From Hydractinia symbiolongicarpus (lineage: Eukaryota; Cnidaria; Hydrozoa; Anthoathecata; Hydractiniidae): a stretch of DNA of 64,000 nucleotides. The translations under genes were made by a program, and so were the position numbers. The notes under the pieces are model-generated. The model was not told the DNA's origin, ran no database searches, and saw only the letters and a program-made list of their open reading frames with translations. Shown here in pieces: positions 25,742 to 37,000 of this stretch (position 1 is the first letter of the stretch; each line of letters begins with the position of its first letter). Where the stretch lies: NCBI RefSeq assembly GCF_029227915.1, contig NC_079877.1, forward strand, positions 3,412,001 to 3,476,000. The letters run 5' to 3'.

Positions 25742-25764
25742 GTTACAAAGCGTCTGCATTCATA

Positions 25765-26990
25765 TAATGCTTAAACAAAGCTCTATGGTTTTCTAAGACT
25801 AGCAAGAATATACCTTTATGATAATTCGGGTAAACTAGCACTCGTTTGCAGCTTATTTTGTGATCGGAGGAGGTAAACAGCACACTTTTATGAGAGTTTA
25901 TTACAGAGAAAACACGTTCTTTCGTGATAACTTTTCTTGCCGCATTTTTTTTTAACCCTTTCAAGCCTTGACCTCAGGCATGCAGTTTTGTTTAGGACTC
26001 AAAATCTTTGCCGTACTCTCCACATTTTAGGAATGATGCACCAATCTTATACCCTCGGAACCGCCATCAATTACTTTTGAATTTTAAAGAATATCCAGAG
26101 TTCCTTTTATCCAGCCAATTTCCAGCAGTTATAACATGTAACCAAAAAATGCTGACAACTGCAGTTTGCCTTTCACTACATTCATTAAATTTTCACAGCT
26201 TGTTTATTGTATATATGAGTATATCATGTGAATTTTAGCTCTATATCAATACTAGCAATTTTTTTATGTTAAGTTGAACTAGATTTTTATAATTTTTTTT
26301 AAAATAATATCTGCATATATAATTTTTTTTTTAATTTTGGTATCAAATTGTCTCATGAAAAAAGGGTAAAAATTTGAGCCAAAAAGGATAACAATTGCTC
26401 AATTTAGAACAATCCAGTCCAGATGTAGCGTACACTTACGCTCAAATTTCACACTTTTTTCTCAGAGGAGTTAGTTGTTTATCTATTGTTTTATTAATTA
26501 TCTTGCTAGTCATGTAAGTCATTACATAAATATTCCAAATAGCGTAATTGCAAATGTTATCAACTATATCAATGTGATACGAAGAGCCAATAGCCAATGT
26601 TTAATAGCTTTATGAAATATAAGTTTTGCAAAGAAACTAAATATGCTAGCGAGAAGGCATTGTTGGTTGCGCGAGGTAACTAAAGCTTTTTAGCGATAGA
26701 AATAATATATTTTAACAAAGATTGAAACTTTAATTTTGATAGAAAAAGATAGGAAAAACATTTTTGCTATTAACAAAGTGGTGAATGGTAAACAAGTTCA
26801 AAAAGAACCTTTAGACAGGAAAAAAGTTGAGTATTTTAAGCAGATTGTGTAAGTCTATAGCCATAAATAAGTATCAATAATCAATTGAACACTTGGTTAA
26901 AAAACAATCTATTTTCATGAAGCTTTTCGTAATCTAAGTTACATTATCAAGTGTTTTATTAATTATTGATAATTAAACAGATTGTTTTTT
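25765..26990. other. Spacer without recognisable gene
   Basis: Short frames only (for example 25743-25964 on - and 26008-26238 on +), with no domain or splice context. Confidence 0.45.
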
Positions 26991-26999
26991 GGTATTTTG

Positions 27000-27200
27000 C
27001 AGGCCTTTTCAGGAAAATTTTAATACGTGTGTGCCAAAAAGCCAACTCAAGTATTTTAGGTGTGTTTTTGGGTGTGCTGCACCGGTTAACTCCCTTTAAA
27101 ATTTGTCATTTTGCAGGTGCTATCAATAGCACGCCTAAGCCATTTTGCGTGTGTGTGGAGGTGTGCGCGTGCTATTGCACGCCTCTCCTGAAAAGGCCTG
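27000..27200. mobile_element. 201-bp MITE with perfect 15-bp inverted ends
   Basis: CAGGCCTTTTCAGGA at 27000-27014 is mirrored exactly at 27186-27200. The 6-bp attttg occurs on both flanks (26994-26999 and 27201-27206), consistent with a target-site duplication. Near its right end is a GC-rich block gcgcgtgctattgcacgcc able to form a hairpin, shared in diverged form with the elements at 29296, 39057 and 55994. A + open frame across it (26966-27274) is incidental. Confidence 0.8.
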
Positions 27201-27209
27201 ATTTTGATG

Positions 27210-29290
27210 TTTCAAAAACAAACCGAAAATTGACTTGGGCAGGCCCGGTTAATGCTATAAATGAGTATTTGTGACGACTGAAACTAAATAGCAGTGACTT
27301 CATTTAATTTTATAGCTCTTTTTTTATTAATATTTTTTAAGTTCGTACTAAATCTTTTTCCAAGATTTATTTTTTAGAAAAAACACGTGTTTTTAACTTT
27401 GTATCTTTTTTTACCAAAGCAAAATGTTCCCACAACAAGCAGTTTCACCTTTTATGCACGTCGAAAGTTATATTTTTAGACTCTTTCTTCGGTAATAAAA
27501 TTTAAAACAAAATATTCTCACAATGAGTTTTTTGATGTTTCCAGAACGTCAAAAGTTATATTATTAGATTTTTTCTTTTAAAATTTAATTTGTTTTTGAA
27601 ATCTTTATTGTGAAGGGAAAAGTCCCGAACGTAGGGTTTTTCTGTTTGCGTTGTTAAACATTGCTTTTTATAAAAAGAACTTTTAAAAGTTTTGCATCTT
27701 AAAAAATATGTTTCAACAATAAAGAAATATTACTAAAAGTTTTAAAAGTAGCATTAGTTTTTTAAATATTTAGATCATTGGATTTGTTGTTTTTTAAAAG
27801 AGCTTGTGTTTTTTAAATATGTCGAGATTAAAATCGCGTTACTATAATTAGTTTCGTTGTTAAAAAAATAAAAATTCAATGGCCTTCGCGTTTAATTTTT
27901 TCTTGCCCAGAGTATTCTTTATAAACAATATTTCTTGCTATGCTTTTCTTCTTAACACGAAGCAATTTTTTTCGCGCAATTTGAAAGGAACTTGCTATCC
28001 TAAAACTTTTTTGAATAAAAGCAATATTTTTTTAAGTTGAGCGTACGCGTAAGCTTACATCTGAACTGGACTGTATATTAATATTAGTACGATATACAAT
28101 GTTTTCGATTATTATTACTAAACATATTTGATTTCTTTTTCCCCATTTAAAAAGATTTTTAAACTTTATTGAACATGTTTTTTCTTTGGTGTTATTACAT
28201 CACGAGAAAATTCGTTCGAAAGATTAAGGTACAGGACACCTAACCTCTCCCATGTTCTGGTTATATTTAACTTGCATGGGTGTGCACTCTTCTCGCAGTA
28301 TTCTCTGTGACAATGAAGGTCCGACTAACTTGTGATATGGTTCCAAATGGTCTTCCGTCTTTCATTCAAGTCTGAGTGTAATGCACCAGCCGAGCATAAG
28401 AGTGTCAACATGAAGGAAAGGGGCTGACTTTAATGTTCTCTTTACCTTACGTTCTTCATAACACCACTCATTTAAATTTCACAACAAAATTACGTCTGCA
28501 ATTTTTTTGCCAACTACTATGCTTCAAAAACTCCTGAATGTAATAATTGCACACCAAAATTATAAGCTAGGCCTGTGATACTGATCGCAGGCCTGTATTA
28601 GTGTAGGCGAACGTACGACCACACGCAGGTGCAAATATTCATGAGCAAGACTGTTTTCCTGCACTTATTTTGGGCCTGCTCTGACAGCTTTCAACATTTA
28701 AAGAAAAAGGTAATTTAGCATGAAAGAGTGAAAATTGGTCTAGAAATTTTTATCTTGATTGGTTCCTAAGATTTTGGACTTAAAAGTTCTGCTATTTATG
28801 TGTGATATCGTAATCGAGGTATGAGTGAGGTGTTGTATTTACCAGTTTTGGCAAGACATGTGGTTAAAAATGTTTTTAGGTCATTCTCCAACATTAAGTT
28901 AGTATAATTATGCTCAATATGTGTTTTAGATCTATTTAATAACGTCATAATTTTTCATAAATATTGAAAACTTTGAAGTAGAATGATTTGCGAATAATTT
29001 TTCATAGAATTATTTGCAAAGACAGCATTTTCTATTTGCAAATTGCAAATAGCAGCCAGCTAATTAAACCCCTGTACTATACAAAATTATGAATTGTGAT
29101 TTAGTTATTGTTAAGTATGTTCCTACATATACTTCCATTATTGTAAAGCTTAAAAACCTATATATATTTATATATATATTTCAAAACAACTGTCACAAGA
29201 CACACCAGTTAATTTCTTTCAATAAAATGTTAAAACTGTGTGTTTCATAATTTCAAACAAACTGTGTCAAGCTGCATTATATTAGATGCG
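27210..29290. other. Spacer with scattered 'aggcctg' motifs
   Basis: No gene seen. taggcctg/caggcctg words at 28569-28600, and again at 29858-29900 and 30202-30210, may be broken ends of elements related to the MITE at 27000. Confidence 0.4.
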
Positions 29291-29295
29291 AGATC

Positions 29296-29388
29296 GCTCC
29301 TAAAATGTGTTAGACAAGTGAAAAATAACTCGCCTAAAATGTCAATTTATTTGTTAGGTGCGTGAACAATCACACTCCTAAATAGAAC
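29296..29388. mobile_element. Short MITE-like element
   Basis: tcctaaaatg near 29298 and an inverted cactcctaaat end near 29371-29385 bracket about 90 bp. The right end (ttaggtgcgtgaacaatcac) resembles the subterminal block of the elements at 27000 and 39057. No target-site duplication could be defined. Confidence 0.4.
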
Positions 29389-29399
29389 TGTAGTGAGTA

Positions 29400-31340
29400 A
29401 TAATTCTAAGAAATCACATTACGGAAATAAAAAAGCAAAAAACATGGAAGACTGCAAAATCTTACTTTCAAACAAGGTCACGCGATGTCTGGAATATTAA
29501 AGAAGAAAAAGATTTGCATGTTCGAGAGTAAATTGGTAAATTCTGAATGAAAAGGTAAAATGGTTAAAAAAACATTTTTTATTTTGAATTAAAAGGTCAA
29601 AATGGTAACACTTCTTTGATAAGAAAAAGAGGCAGAAAGAGATTTCTTTAAAAAACAGAATTGCGCGGAGGAATCTAGTTCCAAACAAGGACAGTCAACC
29701 ACCATTTTAGTGGTTATAGTTTCTTGGCTAATTAAATAAATGTAATTGTGACAATTTGCATAGTAGGTTTGCAAAAGTCTGACTGAATTTCAATGACTTG
29801 TTTTTTTCGGGCAAAACCTTTCCATGCCACTTTACCTGATCGCAAATCTATCAAGAGGCCTGTTTGTAATCACTCGTCATCACACGCGTAATGCAGGCCT
29901 ATCAATAAGAAAATAACACCAGAGCAATAAATGGCTCCCCTAAGGATGCAATAATTTAAACTAGGCAAGCAATCTGAATAAATAGAATAAGATTATAAAC
30001 GCATATTTTATCACAAAGTCTTTTTACTGTAAATAATAAGAAAGAGAACATTGATTTCCATGTGACATGAATTGATATTATTCAGCCAGTAAAATATTTT
30101 TTAGAATTGGGGGAACAATTAATGGCTCAGCCAGTTTCTTATTTCTCAGAACTGGGCCAGCCTTAGTGTGAGCAAGAGCAATTGCTCTCCCCTTCTTGAT
30201 AGGCCTGCTAATGTACTCAGGCAAGTAATAAATCATGCACCAAAATCTTAAAACATTTTTTACATGCGCGATGTACCACACACCTTTTTCTTTTTTAAAT
30301 GATGCAACCTGCTGTTGGGAAGAATGTTTAAAACTTTGTATCATGTTTTCTTCCTTATTTTTAATCAACTACCGCAATGTTTTTGCTTTGTACGATTCTG
30401 TTGTAATAGTTTTCCAATTAACTAGGGTAAAGTTTTAAATTTGTATGATCCATAATTTAAACTAAATACAGCGTTTTTGCCTTTGCGATCTAATTTTAAC
30501 AGTTTTTAAGCAATTTACATTTATGATCCGGTTTTGTTGATTTTTTAAACAAATAGTGGTGATGTTATCGTTTCCTACAATCTTTGCATTGCAAGTGACC
30601 CAGGGTAATGTTTTCACATCTCATTGTTGCATTTTGATTGAGTTTTATACAATGTACAGAGATGTTTTCACTTCTTGCAATTCCGTTTTTACAGCTTTTA
30701 GGCTACTGTAACATTGTAGCTTCCTGCAATCCTGTTTAAGTTACTAAATGATCTAAGAAGATATTTTAGTTTTCTGCAATTCTGTTTAATAGTTTCCAAA
30801 TGACCTATAGTACAAAGCTATTTTAGCTCTCTGTGATCTTTGCTTGGTACTTTTGTGATGAAAATGGTCTTATTTAAATAACCTTTCCTTAGAAGTCGGT
30901 AACGTGTTTAACATGATAATGTGTTTTATTAGAAGCAATTTTGAAAAATTTTGAACTGAGACTAATTTAGGGAAGTGTTGAAGCAAAGTAATATTGATTT
31001 TTTAAGCAAATAGGAAACTAATGTGGGTCAATTTGGAAGCAACTATGAAGCAACTTTTCATACAATGAAAGGATTTGAAACTGTTTTTGAATGAACTGAG
31101 AAAATTTAAAAATGATATTTTTAAACAAAAAAATATATTTGGTTTCATTTGAAGTTTAAAAAAAGACATTCCACTGTATTCCACTTTTTTCTTCGATCTG
31201 ATTTGTCTCTTTCGAAGTCAAATTCTTACAAGTAGTGAGATTGTTAGTTAAAGCTGCCAAGGCATTTATTTCTGACAAACTATACTCGGGACTTAATTCG
31301 CACCAGGAAATTAAGTGTAAAGGTTGTGTATTTCTGTTAT
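29400..31340. other. Spacer upstream of the LRRC14-like gene
   Basis: A 96-codon minus frame at 30078-30368 shows no recognisable features. From 30580 to 30870 there is a loose alternation of 'tttctgcaat' and 'agtttttaa' words, but no clear unit. Confidence 0.4.
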
Positions 31341-31355
31341 AGAAAAATATAAAAA

Positions 31356-32723
31356 ATGAAAGTTCCATCCCTACAAGATTTGGCAGCTTCTGAAGCACTG
31401 AAAGATCTGGATATATTAAAGTGTTATGCTCAATATTTGCCTAAAGCTATTCTTTATGTTCTTGTAAAGAAATGCTTCTTTATTTCAAAAAAAAGGTTGG
31501 CATTCTCGTTGTTGATACAAAATTGGCCATTACCAGTATTTTCCATGCAGGACATTGGAATTGAGTTAAAAGAGGACGATGTCATTTTTATTGCCTCGTT
31601 AATTCAGAAAAGGCTAACAGGATCAATTCAATGTTTCGATTTGTTGTATGATAAATTTGGGCAGCTAGACACGCATGTAACTGATGCGTTAGTGCGAATG
31701 TTTTTAAGTAATGCTCCATTGTTGTCAATTAACCACTACGGCCCTGTTGCATCTACTTCGTATAGCAGAGCAATTGATTTGGCATGTGGAACAACTTGTT
31801 TACGATGTGACAACAATGTTATGAATGATAATGAAATAGTTTGTAGAATATTTAACACAAAGGATCAAATTTACTCTTCATTAGCAATTAAAGTGGAATT
31901 GGTTGTAAACAGTGACAATGTGGACAATGTTATAGAGTTGTGTAAACAGCAAGAAAGTACAAGTGAAAAGAGCTGCAATACACAATTATTAGTTTGTAGC
32001 TTGCAGTTCCAGTACACATTTAGTAAAAAGATTGCCAAGGTGTTGGCAAGTGTTGATCAGGAAAAATTGGAAAAGGTTGATTTAAGTTTTAATTGTTTGT
32101 CGGAAGGGAAACGTTTAAAATATATATGTTGTGAATTGAAAAATATATGTAATTTATCAACATTATGCATTTCTTTTAACACCATATCGTCCTATCAATG
32201 TCACACTGTAGCTGAGTGTTTGCAGATGCTGCCTAAACTGCAGTATTTAGATTGTTCGTTTAATCGTCTTGGTGATGGACTTGTTGATATACTGTCCGTA
32301 GGTGTACAGTCACATTTTTTAACAGCCTTGATAATATCTGGCTGCGAGGTTACTAAATTGGTGGTAAATGCTCTGCTGCAATCAAATAACCTTCACCATT
32401 TGCAGAAGCTCAAGATTGACCAAAATCATAGGATCGGCAGGGAGAAAAAATTGTTTCTTTTGTTTCTGGAAAAACTGAGTGGATCCCTGCAATACCTAGA
32501 TATTTCATCTTGTGCATTCCCTTTGAAGGACCTCATTAGTATTTGTCCTGTTTTGTGCAAACTTCAGTATTTACGTTGCTTAGTTGTATGGCCAAACCCT
32601 GGTGTTACTGAAAACACTATAAACGATGATATATTGCCACTGCTGAGATGTTTAAAACATTTAAAGACAGTTCCACCTATTGGTGATGTTGCCTTACCAT
32701 CAAAATTGTTTTATGTTGCTTAA
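31356..32723 (+). CDS. LRRC14/PRAME-family leucine-rich-repeat protein, single exon
   Basis: A 455-codon intronless gene starting with ATG in an aaaaaATG context. The N-terminal 'YLPKAILYVLVKKC...' (28-40) followed by LLIQNWPLPVF (52-62) matches the LPxxL...WPL/F signature that opens PRAME and LRRC14 proteins, where it contains the Elongin BC-binding box of cullin-2/5 ubiquitin ligases. The second half holds leucine-rich repeats: LEKVDLSFNCLS, LSTLCISFNTIS, LQYLDCSFNRLGDG, LQKLKIDQNHRIG, LQYLDISSCAF and LRCLVVWPNPGVTEN. Length is close to human LRRC14. A role as a substrate-recognition subunit is inferred from the family. It could be another LRR protein, but the WPL motif plus repeat phase makes LRRC14-like the best call. 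The neighbouring NMD3 lies downstream on the same strand. Confidence 0.75.
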   Translation: MKVPSLQDLAASEALKDLDILKCYAQYLPKAILYVLVKKCFFISKKRLAFSLLIQNWPLPVFSMQDIGIELKEDDVIFIASLIQKRLTGSIQCFDLLYDKFGQLDTHVTDALVRMFLSNAPLLSINHYGPVASTSYSRAIDLACGTTCLRCDNNVMNDNEIVCRIFNTKDQIYSSLAIKVELVVNSDNVDNVIELCKQQESTSEKSCNTQLLVCSLQFQYTFSKKIAKVLASVDQEKLEKVDLSFNCLSEGKRLKYICCELKNICNLSTLCISFNTISSYQCHTVAECLQMLPKLQYLDCSFNRLGDGLVDILSVGVQSHFLTALIISGCEVTKLVVNALLQSNNLHHLQKLKIDQNHRIGREKKLFLLFLEKLSGSLQYLDISSCAFPLKDLISICPVLCKLQYLRCLVVWPNPGVTENTINDDILPLLRCLKHLKTVPPIGDVALPSKLFYVA

Positions 32724-34011
32724 AAAAACTTGTGTATGCGAAGCTATTATGTTTACATTTCGCTAATACATTGTTTTTAGTTTTTATCTTTGTCTATTTT
32801 GTTAATTTAATTTTTACTTTATGTTGTATTTTAATAGATGTAATATACCGACTCTAATTTTAAAACATAAATTTGATAAGAAGCTGTTATCTTTAATATT
32901 AATGTTTTTTGTTTTAAAACCTCTTTCTGGAGAACGTTATAAAATAATTTTATACTTTGTTCATGCTTTCCAATTCTCTTAAATCTACTTATGGTAAAAA
33001 TTGATACTTTTAAATAGTCTTGAGCAACCTGAACAAAACGTTGGCCATAGTTTTAGGAAACAATAGACCACATAAAATTTTTAAACTGCAACATCAGTTG
33101 CTAGAGATACTTCAAATTTGTTATTGTGAAAGTTAACGCATGTTTATTTAGTTATTTATAATTTCACTCAGAGGATAAAATATTCAAACTGTGAAAAATA
33201 ATGATGTTGTTTTTACTGTTTTCTGAATGTGAATTAAACGCAGGCACTGTTCTTGTGTTGTAAATTAAGAACAAGAAGAAGCAAACAAGAAGAAAAAAAA
33301 CTCCTGAAAAACAATGTTGTCCGTTACGTGATTATTACTTTACCATTGTCACCATTGATTAATAATACTTTTTCTTTTATTTGAATTTAACCAGTGTTAA
33401 CTAACAACATCAAATCATTGTTACAAACATTTTCTACTTTTCAGTTCCATACTAATCAGGTCTAAACTGGTTTAATTTAAATATTTAACTATTAAATTCT
33501 TTCAGTTAATATTGAAACCTTATGAAAAGGCACACATTGTGTCTGGCAAAGAAGAGGATTGCGTTTTCTCTACTGGCTTTCAATTTTGCAGTTCACAATC
33601 ATTTTTATATTCCAGACATTCCTTTTAGTCTTTACTGTTAATTTAGAAAAGCATAAGCTTGCCTGAATGAGTCTAAGATGCAACATGCAACAATCCATAT
33701 ACATGACTCTAAATGTCAACTCATTTAGCAGCATGATGTTGTCTGGTGTTCAAATTTTCAGTATTTTCAGCCTCTGGTGTTCAAATTTTATATTATTATA
33801 GTATTTTTCAGTAACACCAGAGGCTGCCTTAACATTAATAAATTGGTATATATACTTTGCAGTGATGATACCAAGGGTGTTAACATTAGAATAAAATATA
33901 CAAATCTTATTAGATATTTAATATAGTAATTTTGATATTAGTTAAATTTGTTTTGATTCTGTTTTTCTGACAACAAATTATTATTTTAATCTTGTAAATT
34001 TTATATTTTAG
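32724..34011. other. LRRC14-like 3' flank and presumed NMD3 promoter/first exon
   Basis: The first coding exon of NMD3 must lie here or within this spacer. It should end in codon phase 2 just before the acceptor at 34011. A possible but weak candidate is the ATG near 33867 (reading MIPR then gt). A small inverted repeat (cagcctctggtgtt / aacaccagaggctg) lies around 33769-33826. Confidence 0.45.
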
Positions 34012-37000
34012 CCTTTGCTGTCAATGTGGTACTCCAACTCCACCAAACCCTTCAAACATCTGCATTGCTTGTATCCGAACTCAAGTTGATATTACAGAAG
34101 GAATACAAAAACAAGCCTACTTGCAATTTTGTAAATCATGTGAAAGGTATTTTATCAATGCTGTTGATAATTTGCTATTTTAAATTAAACTTCAAAGGTC
34201 TGATGAAGCCAACGTATGTCTTCATCTACCCTAAATGTCAACATCTACCCTAATTTTGACGATAACAAAAAAAATAACATTAAACAAAAAAGTTTTAAAG
34301 AAAAAAAAAGGAAAAAAAACAAATTCTCATCCCATCTGGTGAAAATATAATGAGCATAGAGGATAATCAATGTTTATTTTTTGTTGGTTAAATGTCAATC
34401 TACAGTTATAAACTAACAAGGTAAATCAATAACATTACTTTACTTAGGACCACTGTTGTTAAGGCCACTGAAAGTTGATTCTTTGTTCAAGTTTGTTGCC
34501 ATAAAACTAAAATGTGCGATGCGCTAATTTGCTAATCATAAAAATAATTACGTGGTTAAACAGAAGTTTTTAAATTTTTATGTGATTTATAACGAAAATT
34601 AGCTACTTTCGCTAAAATAGTTATAATACAAGCGAAAAACAAGACAGATTATTGAAAATTAGCTACTTTCGCTAAAATAGTTATAAAACAAGGGAAAAAC
34701 AAGACAGATTATTGTCGTAACACCCTCCTTCATTATGATTAATATATATGTTTAAAACTACGCTAGCTAAACTGTAATACAGTTGATACCATTTAGGAAA
34801 AATAATTAAAACAAGATAGAATATGCTTGTCGGAACACCCTCCTCCGCTATGATTTTTAAAAAATGATTTTACCACTGCGAAAGACTTTAAATATTCTCA
34901 ACTAAACAACCATAGTCCGAAAAAGAATTTGCTCTAAAATTTAGATTTTCCTATAAAACTGTGCAAAAAGCATTAAAAGAACACTAAAATTGTTTGTTTT
35001 ATTTTTTTAAGTAGGAGAAGAATATCTTGCTGTATAAGTTTCGAAACAGCGCAAGTATAACCTGCTGTAAGACTTTCAAATCAATACAAGTATATGCTGT
35101 ACAACTTTCAAAACAGCATAAGAATAATTCTTGCTGTATAACTTTCAAAGCAACACAAGAAAAATTCTTGCTGTATAACTTTCAAAGCAACACAAGAAAT
35201 ATTCTTGCTGTATAACTTTCAAAGCAACACAAGAAAAATTCTTGCTGTATAACTTTCAAAGCAACACAAGAAAAATTCTTGCTGCATAACTTAAAAAACA
35301 AGTTTTTAAGCATGCAAGTATTTTTATCTTTTCACCTTGAGAACTCGTTACATATTTTTTAGTGAGACAAATTATTATTATTTTTTCTTTGCAACTAAAA
35401 AATATAAACTGCCTGCGTTATGCAAAAATACATAGAAAAAAACGGTTGTCATAATACCTTGTTGTTCCGACCATACATTCTCGATAAAATTATTTTTATT
35501 TGTGCAAACCGACCCACCGTAAGCTACTATCGACTTTGCCCATGGAGCAACTAATTAAATTGGAGTCGGCTAAGTACACCATTTATAATCTCGTCATTTT
35601 GATTCTCAGTAAAAATTCAAGAAATAGCAATTGCTACCTGTGTTGTGATCTACAATGTCATTCTGTGAAAAATATTTTAAACGTAGCCAGCACCTTGAAA
35701 ATTCTTGGAAATCCTTACCTTTTTTAAAAATTGTTTTGTTTTAGATAGTTTAAAAATTCTAGAAATTCTAGAAATTATTTTTCGGGTTTTTTCTTCCAAT
35801 TCATTCAAAATCATCACTTGTCAATTCAAATTGATATTTTCATTTTCTTAAACATCCTTGAAAAACACAAAGTTACTCTGTTTCTTATTTTGCATGTTGT
35901 TCCATTTCTGCACTGTAAGATTTCCTAATATTATTACCAATGATCTGTTCTGTTAACAGGTCAAGTAATAAAAATAAGTTACTAAACCGATTTTTGCTTG
36001 TTTTTAGGTATTTACAGCCACCGAATTATTGGGTATCCTGTGAATTAGAATCAAAGGAATTGCTTGCACTATGTTTGAAGAGGCTGAAAGGACTTGCAAA
36101 GGTTTTTTTTACCATTATTGATTTTACAACTCCTTACAGTTGAAAATCTCTTCAAGCATATTTTTTTTGGTGTTTTATAACATTCTTTGTATTGTTTGTT
36201 ATTGTTACGGTAAATATTGTTCTCTTACAGACACATTTGGTTGATGCTGGTTTTGTATGGACTGAACCTCATTCGAAAAGAATAAAAGTAAAACTTACAA
36301 TCCAACAAGAAGTAAGTGTAGAGTTTTTTATTCCAATAAGTAGAATATTATTTAAACTCATGACAACGTTTTTGCATAGTGTTTTTCTGTGTTTAGGTCC
36401 TTAACTCGACCAAACTGCAACAAACCTTTGTTGTGGATTTTATTGTGCAAGGTCAAATGTGCGATGACTGCCATCGACGAGAAGCAAAAGACTTTTGGAA
36501 AGCTGTTGTGCAAATAAGACAAAAGGTATTTAAACTTTACCGTATAAGAACATGTTCGCAAAATTCATTTGACATACTTATACTTTTAACTCCTACATAT
36601 ATTCCTTTGTCCATTTGCATGTTGCAACCGATTTTTTAAGCTCAGTAATTTTGCTAAACACTTGCTAAATGTATAAATTGCACCAGAGTCTATGATTTGT
36701 CCTTTCCATTAAACTATGAACATTGTTTTAAAATCTCAAAATACTAAGGATAAGACACCTAACTGATGTTACAGTATGGTATTAACATGTCATTTTGTTA
36801 ATAATACGTTTCTTTTTAGGCTTCACATAAAAAGACTTTTTATTACCTTGAGCAATTGATCATAAAACACAATATACACTCAAACTGTTTAAACATAAAC
36901 CAAGTTCATGGTACGCATTAATCTTAAATCTCCTTTTTTATTTTAAATGTCAATAGTGTAAACCATTGACATGTTGTTGTTTTTTTGTCATGCAGAGGGC

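Noticed and set aside
26966-27274. 102-codon + frame with a cysteine-rich segment
   Set aside because: It runs through the MITE at 27000-27200; the Cys/Val-rich part is only the translation of alternating gtgtgcgcgtg sequence.
35027-35215. 62-codon frame in the 37-bp minisatellite
   Set aside because: Open only because of the repeat; 37 is not a multiple of three, so no periodic protein, and it lies in an intron.
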